In this document: positions 56,530 to 64,000 of the stretch, piece by piece
Numbering within the stretch: the first letter of the stretch is position 1
Layout of the letters: each line of letters opens with the position of its first letter
Assembly (NCBI GenBank): GCA_037127315.1
Contig: JBBBDQ010000347.1
Span: 1,568,501 to 1,632,500, forward strand
Source of the DNA: Ascarosepion bandense
Lineage: Eukaryota; Mollusca; Cephalopoda; Sepiida; Sepiidae
Reading direction: 5' to 3'
DNA: 64,000 nucleotides
Made by a program: the position numbers and the translations under genes
Notes under the pieces: generated by a model
Databases searched by the model: none
The model's input: the letters and a program-made list of their open reading frames with translations, nothing else
Told to the model about the DNA's origin: nothing

Positions 56530-56910
56530 AGATTTTGTTGGAAACAAAGAAAAGAGTACTTGATCCGTATGTGATATATGCCCTTCTATATGGCAGCTAA
56601 TGCTGAACGATCTTTTCAAAGATGAAGGAGAGAAGTGATTCTATAGAAGGATGCTGAGAATACCAAGGACTAAATATATGAGCAACGACGAGGTTTTGGA
56701 GATAATGAAAAGGAAAAGGAAACTTATACTTGACATCGGGAAAAGACAGCTGCAGTTTCCGGGACATCTAATGAGGAAAAAGGACTCACAAGACGAATAA
56801 AAGGAAAGAGACAGCATTTTGCTCAGATAATAGTAAAACAATATTAATTAAAATTTACAAATGACAAGAAATCGTGGAGAGCCATGATCACCAACGTTTA
56901 GAAGGTGTAT
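56530..56910 (+). pseudogene. Second-family LINE C-terminal fragment
   Basis: Plus-strand relic paralleling 8925-9390: AAACAAAGAAAAGAGTACTT, GAGCAACGACGAGGTTTTGG, GACATCTAATGAGGAAAAAG. Frameshifted and internally deleted. Confidence 0.65.
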
Positions 56911-57169
56911 CAGATATAGAGGAAGAAACGTATATTCGTGGAAATAGCAAGAAACGTATGCAGTCATTAAACTAAGAAAAACAAACGCAGCAAAATCTTA
57001 AAATATTGCTGAGTACTAAAAGTTGCAATAAATAAAGGAACAGATGGTAGAACAAAATTAGTGCAATGCTATTGATTTTCACTACAGCACAATGCATAGT
57101 AATTTGCTATGTCACATCAAGAAAATATCTCATCACAAAAATTACTTTGAAAATTTGCATATAAATTTG

Positions 57170-57589
57170 ATGGACATTACAGGAAAACTAATGCGCCTCC
57201 GATGTCCGTTAGAACACTTCCGAGGTATTTAAATTTTTGCACTTGATTCATTTAAGTATTACCAACGTGCAGTTGGCATTTTGGATTTTTCTTTTTACTG
57301 ATTACAATGAATTCACTTTTTTGTAGTTGACATTTAGTTCTTTCTTTCGGCTTTCTTTAACTACTTCCTGTAGGAGGTCATGTAGCTTACTTCCTGTATC
57401 TGCTATCAGCATTATATCATCTACGTGTCTTATATTTATGGGTCTCCCAAGAGTCGTTTCCATCGTATCACTATTTTTCTCCTTACTATCCTTTGTAACT
57501 TCTGGGAGGTTTAAATGTATTATCATTGACAGCAGCAGGGACATTTTGACGGCAACTAAGTGGCTGTAGTGAAAAAAAAAACACACCAA
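57170..57589 (-). pseudogene. LINE reverse transcriptase catalytic fragment
   Basis: A 95-codon minus-strand frame contains GRPINIRHVDDIMLIADTGS then KELNVNYKKVNSL. The YADD motif has become HVDD, keeping both Asp. After a frameshift KNPKCQLHVGNT and VQKFKYLGSVLTD follow, the usual RT domain 6-7 order. Confidence 0.75.
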
Positions 57590-57634
57590 TCATACCGTTA
57601 AAGACCCATATCCTCTGAGGCTAAAATCTGTATT

Positions 57635-57740
57635 TAGCCGACCAGTTTCGTTTTCTGAAGGATTTTCTCAAGGCACATTGATCAAGTCACCTTAAAATCC
57701 TTCAGAATACGCAACATGTCGGCTAAGTACAGGTTTTTTT
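57635..57740. repeat. Palindrome plus conserved tail, copy 1
   Basis: Arms TAGCCGACCAGTTTCG... and ...CGCAACATGTCGGCTA (57635-57725) include the inner pair CTGAAGGATTTT / AAAATCCTTCAG. The tail GTCGGCTAAGTACAGGTTTT recurs at 58717-58734. Confidence 0.85.
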
Positions 57741-58527
57741 TTAGAACTATATTTCCTTTGCTTAAAGTCTTACAATCATCTGTGAGAAATTTGTCCAGCA
57801 TTTAGTTCGATTTTAAAAATTCCAACATTGTTTTGTTTAATATCCGATATTAACACTTTTAAACAATTTTGATCAATGTATATACTGCTTTTGCTACCCT
57901 AACATTTAAGTGTTGTAGCATCTCCCCTTCGTATATGATAATGAACTCGACTTGAGTAAATATAGACTCCTGTCTTAGTGAGATACGTCAGAGCAATAGA
58001 GTTATCGTGGAGATCCTTTATAGTTATCGAAGAGTACCAGAACTGATACCGAAGTTACCGAGAGATACCGAAGTTACCCAGAGATTACCGCATCAGAAGT
58101 CAGATCAGCTCTGAGCTCCACTCAGCTAGAATAATATACACGGTTATACTATTTCCAACGACTTCACTTCAAGACTTGTATATATTTATTTCTTAATAAT
58201 AGTATTCCTGGATTACTAACCTACGTTCCAGTTTGTATATTACGTTCAATATAACCTAATTTTCTATCTCGATATCTGTTTTTGTTGTTTATTATTTTGT
58301 GCGGTTCTTTCACTCGGAATCTACATTAAATTTTTAATTAATTATTAAATTATTAAATTATTTAATATTATTAAATTAATTATTAAATTATTTAATTAAT
58401 GGAGGTTATTTCTCAGGGAAACATTTTAATTTTTAGTTAATTTTTCTTCAATTTGAATGAAAGTTTGGATTTACACTACCATAGGTATATCATTTAATAT
58501 TCCCCCCCTCTCTCTCTCTTGCATTCA

Positions 58528-58564
58528 CTATATATATATATATATATATATATGTGTATATATG
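58528..58564. repeat. (TA)n microsatellite
   Basis: TA tract of about 25 bp with GTGTATATATG extension. Confidence 0.9.
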
Positions 58565-58654
58565 TCTGTGTGTTTGAATATTCTCAAAGAGAATGTATCT
58601 GTAGAAGAGAAAAATTCAATTAAAAAAGTGACAAGAAAAAAAATATACTTAGCC

Positions 58655-58740
58655 AATACTTGAGGCACTTTGATCAACGCTCCTTAATAAAATCCCCCAG
58701 AAGACGCAGCACGTCGGCTAAGTACAGGTTTTCTTCTTGT
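58655..58740. repeat. Dispersed repeat, copy 2 of the 57635 family
   Basis: GGCACTTTGATCAACG, AGAAGACGCAGCACGTCGGC and TAAGTACAGGTTTTC align with 57665-57740. The left arm of the palindrome is missing. Confidence 0.65.
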
Positions 58741-59164
58741 CTCTTTGTTATTCACACATATGTATATTCATTTCGCTACAGTCAAGGGAACTAAACCACT
58801 GACACGCAAGTAGTTACTGAGTATCAGTGAACATAAGATAAACACTATCAAGAAGAGACAACGATAAAAGAACAAGAATTAAAAAGGCAGAATATAACGA
58901 CTGGTACTGCATTGAAATTTCTGAATATCAAAGTTGATTGGAAAACCAAAATTTAAAAAAAAGGATGGTGCGAGAGAATAACCTTCGAATATTCCTCTTA
59001 AATTTCTGTTTGGTCGAAGTGAGAAATTTTAAAAATTGTTTTTTAAGCATTTCGTCCATCAGAACAAAGCATGTTACTGTCAACTCCAAAATGCGTTGAA
59101 TGTCACATCCAAATCAAAGAAAATAACTGTTTAATATGTTGGTACAGATAATAGGTTATTCTAA

Positions 59165-59250
59165 CGTCGTAACAGGTGAACACGTGGGAATCGAACACAC
59201 AATAATAAGCTTGGCTATTTTGCTAACCACTACCTGATCTCCAGGTGAAT
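59165..59250 (-). other. tRNA-like sequence
   Basis: The minus strand has box-A-like TAGTGGTTAGCA and box-B-like GTGTTCGATTCCCAC at normal spacing. The acceptor stem does not form. Probably a tRNA-derived repeat. Confidence 0.4.
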
Positions 59251-59259
59251 GCCACCCAC

Positions 59260-60010
59260 ACTTTTCATGTGTTTTAGCGTTGGTAAGAAAAAAAGAAATT
59301 AACTTTTCTTGGAAAGGATGAACATAGCGCTGTACTGAAAATAGATTTCCGTTTTTGTGTTTCAAAAGGGAATCACGTTTTCGTTACCGCTATGATTTAA
59401 GTAATTTTTTCTTATCTTGGAGATAGAGAAAAATGATTAGTTTGGCTTTTTCTTTCGCTTTCTCTCTTCTAATTCGTTAGAAGTCGACATTTCCATCAAG
59501 CAAGAGAAACTAATCATTAAAGACAGAACATTCTTGGCGGTCACATATTTTTTTTTTAATTATTTTTTTAGGATTATCAGTAATAAGCTAATTTCCGAGT
59601 TTTAAGTTTCTGAGAGTTTGGAAGAATACTGTTGCGTGGTGATGAAATAAGTCCATCCAATTATTATTTTTGTATTCAATGTTGATTTGCTATTTTTCAT
59701 ACATTTTTAAGCTATTATTTATTATCAAATATTTTTTTATAATTTAAACACATTTGGGAGCAAGCACAAATATAATTTTCAGAAAAACATATTAAATATA
59801 TAGATGCTATCATTAATGAACGTTTTAATCCCCTCCATACTGACTACCATCGGATGCACTCGCCTGCTTTCTTATTTACGGAATTTCCAATTAAGTGCCT
59901 CCCATTCACTTAAACCGTGTTGAACCCACGAGAGTACCTTGAATCCTTTGGGTGTGTTTGATTTTATTTTTAATGAGACGAGCAGCCACCAAAGAAAAAA
60001 CTGTTTTATA
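59260..60010. other. AT-rich sequence, nothing recognised
   Basis: No gene or repeat supported. Confidence 0.45.
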
Positions 60011-60015
60011 ATTTA

Positions 60016-60394
60016 CTAGCAGTATAGCCCGGCGTTGCTCGGGTGTAATGAAAACTTATATATATATATATTATCGATTTTCTGCACTACTGTAAGAACT
60101 TCAACCTTGAAACTTCTGAATATCGTTTCTTATGTCTTTGTCTATGAGTGTATCAAATTTAATTAAAATCGGACCACTCCTTCTATAACCCGATTTTTTC
60201 GATTATTGATTTTCGATATTTATCGGGGGTACCTCGATACAAAACCTAGCTAAGATCACTCGCAGACGCTTATAGTACAACTGTGTAAATTTTCAAGAAA
60301 ATCGGTTCAACTGTTTCGGGGTCTATAGGTAACGGATACACACACACAGACACACACACACACAGACAAAGTTCAATTTATAAATAAGTTTAGA
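60016..60394 (-). mobile_element. Non-autonomous Helitron, copy 2
   Basis: Minus-strand partner of 8115-8584: starts TCTAAACTTATTTATAAATT after A and ends with the hairpin ACCCGAGCAACGCCGGGC plus CTATACTGCTAG before T. The interior shares CGATTTTCTTGAAAATTTAC and ATAAATATCGAAAATC. It is ~90 bp shorter, with a TA tract near the hairpin. Confidence 0.8.
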
Positions 60395-61711
60395 TGAGAG
60401 TAGTGAGTTCAGGGGTTTCTTTCTTGGAGTGGCTTCCAATGAAGACAAGAAAACACAGGCCTCCCTATTTAAAAAAAATATATATATAATTTCACCTACC
60501 ACTAGGTATTATATAATAAACCTGCTACTAGTTCGCAGGTGGTTACAGAGAATTAAAACGAAGACCGAGAATCAGGAGGATCATTGGGTAGATTGTTCTC
60601 GTTTTAAGAGACATGTTTCTTCCGCATGTTTTACTATTTATATTACACTCGACTGTCTAAGATTTTTGTTCACCACGGCTATAGCCAAGTATTGACGGCA
60701 CAACTCTGGGTTAATTCACTAGATCCAAATAAGGCTTTTATATACTGTACAAGGAAACATTGAGTAAATGGTGTAAGTAATTAAAATACCTCATCTAAGA
60801 AATATAGACAGATATTGAAAGTGAATGTAGCAAATAATATGAGAACAACAATCCAAACATACTTGTTTTTCTGAGGTTATAAACTTCAGGAAAAATGCAA
60901 TGTCAATACTCATCTATTATCCATTTGAATCCAGTCGTTTCTACATCACCCTGCCCTGTGTATCTTGTTCTTTTACTTTCTCTCTACCTTCGAAACTGTC
61001 TTCACTCGTGGTCTCACATACTTCTCTTGCTCTTTCTCTTTCACCCTCCGTAGCTGGTTCGTGTTTGTTTTCACTCTCCTCCTGTCTAAAATTTTAACTC
61101 CTTTTATATAAACCCCTGTACATCAGTGGCGGTACCACCTTGCTTGGAGTGAAATGATTAAAAAATAGTGTAAATAATTAAAAAAACTTGTCACATAATT
61201 CTAGACAGATATTGAAGGTGAATATAGCAACAACGATGAGGACAACAGTGTGAACAATGTATATGATATAAAACATTACAACACCTCATCTCGGAAATAA
61301 AACATACTGAAAGTGAATATGACAACAAAGATGAGGACAAGAGTTTGAACAATGGAAATAATGGAAATATTTAAATTACCGTATCTCGGAAATATAGGCT
61401 GATATTGAATTTGAATATAACAACAAAAATGAGGTCAACCGTGTGGACACTGTAAACAATGAAAATAATGGAAATAACAACAAAAATGTAAACAATGTAA
61501 ATAGTTGAAATAATTACAATACCTCATGTAGAAATCTAGACAGATATTAAAAATGAATATAGCAACAAAAATCCGAAAAATGTTAATAGTGGATATAATT
61601 ACAATAGCTCATCTTAGAAATAGAAACAGATATTGAAGGTGAATATAGTGATAAAGATGAGGACAGCAATTTGAACAATGTGAATCTCGTGAATAATTAC
61701 AATACCTCATC

Positions 61712-61913
61712 TTTTTTTTTTTTCAATCGTATCACCCCCGAGCAAGGCGGTAACGCCACTGATGTGCAGGGGGCTACGTAATAGTGAAGAGATCGGAAAA
61801 CAGAAAGCCGGAAACCATATCCTAAACAGGGAACGAGGGATGAGCCTCTTAACCTGTTCAATAAACATGGGTGGAGTGTGAACCGGGCGATAGATAGATC
61901 TATCTATTCCAAT
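61712..61913 (-). mobile_element. Short element made of the two ends of the main LINE
   Basis: On the minus strand it starts ATTGGAATAGATAG, continues CGCCCGGTTCACACTCCACC (matching the LINE 5' end at 21110-21175). It ends with GTAGCCCCCTGCACATCAGT and GCCTTGCTCGGGGGTGATAC plus poly-A (matching the LINE 3' end at 17637-17697). About 3.3 kb of LINE is missing. It sits inside a satellite monomer. An older relative is at 52455-52650. Confidence 0.85.
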
Positions 61914-62007
61914 CAATGAAAAAATATTGAAGGTGAATATGACAACAAAGATGAGGACAACAGTCTCAACAATGGAAACAAAGGAAACAATTCAAATAAT
62001 TAAAATA

Positions 62008-62800
62008 CCACATCTCAGAAATATAGACAGATATTGAATTGAATATAACATCAAAAATGAGGACCACAGTCTGCACAATGTACATAATGGAAATAATTAA
62101 TATACCTCATCTGAGACATCTAGACAGATATTGAGGATAAATATATAACAATATTGAGGACAATAGTCTGAACAATGGAAACAATTCAAATAATTAAAAT
62201 ACCACATCTCAGAAATATAGACAGATATTGAATTGAATATAACATCAAAAATGAGGACCTCAGTCTGCACAATGTACATAATGGAAATAATTAATATACC
62301 TAATCTGAGACATCTAGACAGATATTGAGGATAAATATATAAAAATATTGAGGACAATAGTCTGAACAATGGAAACAATTCAAATAATTAAAATACCACA
62401 TCTCAGAAATATAGACAGATATTGAATTGAATATAACATCAAAAATGAGGACCACAGTCTGCACAATGTACATAATGGAAATAATTAATATACCTCATCT
62501 GAGACATCTAGACAGATATCGAGGATAAATATATAAAAATATTGAGGACAATAGTCTGAACAATGGACACAATTCAAATAATTAAAATACCACATCTCAG
62601 AAATATAGACAGATATTGAATTGAATATAACATCAAAAATGAGGACCACAGTCTGCACAATGTACATAATGGAAATAATTAATATACCTCATCTGAGACA
62701 TCTAGACAGATATTGAGGATAAATATATAAAAATATTGAGGACAATAGTCTGAACAATGGAAACAATTCAAATAATTAAAATACCACATCTCAGAAATAT
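62008..62800. repeat. 194-bp dimeric higher-order repeat inside the satellite
   Basis: The marker CCACATCTCAG recurs at 62008, 62202, 62396, 62590 and 62784, exactly 194 bp apart. Each period contains two different ~97-bp monomers, one with CCACATCTCAGAAATATAG and one with CTCATCTGAGACATCTAGAC. Periods differ by only a few bases, far less than the two monomers differ from each other. Confidence 0.97.
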
Positions 62801-63285
62801 AAACAGTTACTGAAAATGAATGTACCCCAAAAGTAAAGGAAAACAGTCTGAACAATGTGAATAGTGGAAATAATTACAATACCTAATCTCAGAAATATAG
62901 CCAGATATTGAAAAAAGAATATAACAACAAATATGAGGACATCAATGTAAATAATTAAAATAATTACAATATCTCATATCAAAAATATAAACTGATATTG
63001 AAATTGAATATAGCAACAAAAAACCGGACAACATACTGAACAATTTAAATACTGTAAATAACTACAATACATCATCTCAGATATATAGACAGATATTGAA
63101 GATGAATATAACAACAAAGTTGAGGAGGGCAATCTGAACAATATAATGGAAATAAATATAATACCCTATCTCAAAAAATTAGGCAGATATTAAAAGAGAA
63201 TATAGCCACAAATATGAAGACAACTGTCTGATTAATGGAAATTATGGAAATAATTGCCATACCTTATCTCAGATGTAAAGACAAT

Positions 63286-64000
63286 ATTAAATCAAAAAGG
63301 TTTTGAAGGCGTTTTTACGTCGTTTTGAATTCTGAATCTTTTTTCAGATTATTGCAACTTTTAGTGTAACATGATATTTAACAATTATTGGACAGAAATT
63401 GATTCATGCCTTTTCTAAGGGCAGTAATTTGAAGAAAATAAAACAAACTAAGTCAGAATAATAATCTGTCAGGCAGATTCCACTTTTTTGTCGAGAAAAC
63501 CGTTTACCTACCTGCTTATCCATTCTATTGCAATAATCTAATATAAATATACTTGATTAAGTGAATCGGCAAGTTTAAGGACGAAAGTCGAACTCGCAAT
63601 TTTTTTTACACTCGAAAGACAGTGAGAGCAGTAAAAGCCAGGTAAATCACCGACTAACCTATTTAATGTATTTGGCTAAATGGATATGCCCAAATAAACA
63701 GGGAGCGTAAAATGCTTAAAGCGAATTTCATTAACAAAATACGCTAAGTTGAGAGAGATCAGAAACCTCTCCAACTGAAAACGCACATCACAAATAAAAT
63801 AAGAAATAAACATTATCCATGTAGTAATGAAGTAAAAAGACTCTGAATTCAAAATCAGTTTAGAAAGGGTTAGCAGCATGAAAGACTGTGTTGTATAGCT
63901 TTTGTTTGCCTCCAGTCAACTGCAAAAAGAACCAATAATCTACAGCGTAAATTATCTAAGTGCTCTTTTCCAAGGTGTCTTGAGCCAGCATTTAAAGGTA
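63286..64000. other. AT-rich sequence with a weak tRNA-like stretch
   Basis: 63585-63660 on the minus strand has GAGTTCGACTTTCG (box-B-like) and GTTAGTCGGTGA. No cloverleaf. Otherwise nothing recognised. Confidence 0.35.

Larger units (their letters stand above)
60775..63285 (-). repeat. ~97-bp satellite array
   Basis: About 23-25 units of a monomer with landmarks CTCATCTCAGAAATATAGAC, AGATATTGAA, ATGAGGACAACAGTCTGAAC and AATGGAAATAATT. Units at the edges are diverged and irregular. The centre is regular. Short frames such as CLDVSDEVY on the minus strand are translations of the repeat and not genes. Strand is arbitrary. Confidence 0.93.

Noticed and set aside
62097..62667. Repeated CLDVSDEVY-containing minus-strand frames that look like a repeat protein
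   Set aside because: The period is the 194-bp satellite, not a multiple of three, so the frame changes from one repeat to the next; there is no start context or flanking gene.

Overview
This window looks like non-coding nuclear DNA from a coleoid cephalopod, most likely an octopus. The evidence is very AT-rich sequence, dense dinucleotide and tetranucleotide microsatellites, at least fifteen copies of one tRNA-derived SINE whose sequence I associate with octopus SINEs, fragments of Penelope-like elements (PLEs), decayed LINEs, and Tc1/mariner transposons. The species is inferred, not proven. I found no complete host protein gene. Long open frames are either transposon proteins or low-complexity artefacts of microsatellites.

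Layout. 0-11 kb: SINEs, a Tc1-like remnant (2.4-3.0 kb), a mariner pseudogene split by a SINE (4.0-5.3 kb), and a decayed LINE (6.0-8.1 kb) carrying another LINE fragment and ending at a short non-autonomous Helitron (8115-8584). 11-17.5 kb: microsatellites, palindromes, a foldback element (16.06-16.48 kb) and a possible TIR element. 17.6-21.2 kb: the best element, a LINE on the minus strand with an uninterrupted 962-residue endonuclease-reverse transcriptase. 21.2-26 kb: a perfect 160-bp direct repeat, a large palindrome, a 5S rRNA-like sequence joined to a SINE head, and a PLE fragment. 27.5-30.4 kb: an old LINE interrupted by a truncated copy of the main LINE, then a second PLE fragment. 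31-41 kb: GATA, TATAAA and GT arrays, a third PLE fragment, two SINEs and a diverged direct-repeat pair. 41.6-48.8 kb: a 21-22 bp minisatellite, a ~250-bp diverged tandem array, and a LINE relic with a 238-bp internal triplication. 49.7-53.4 kb: a duplicated ~700-bp segment that already contained its SINE. 53.6-55.2 kb: an almost intact Tc1-type transposon with about 212-bp IR/DR termini and one nonsense codon. 55.5-60.4 kb: LINE relics and a second Helitron. 60.8-63.3 kb: a ~97-bp satellite with a 194-bp dimeric higher-order repeat, invaded by a ~200-bp element carrying only the two ends of the main LINE.

How parts relate. The main LINE probably mobilised the short two-ended element, and truncated copies of its family lie in at least four other places. 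PLE 3' ends repeatedly abut microsatellites. The satellite monomer also occurs singly beside a conserved dispersed repeat with a hammerhead-like core, which suggests where the satellite came from. I see no new multigene system. The most unusual items are the 5S-tRNA composite, the LINE-ends element, the higher-order satellite and the cluster of foldback palindromes.
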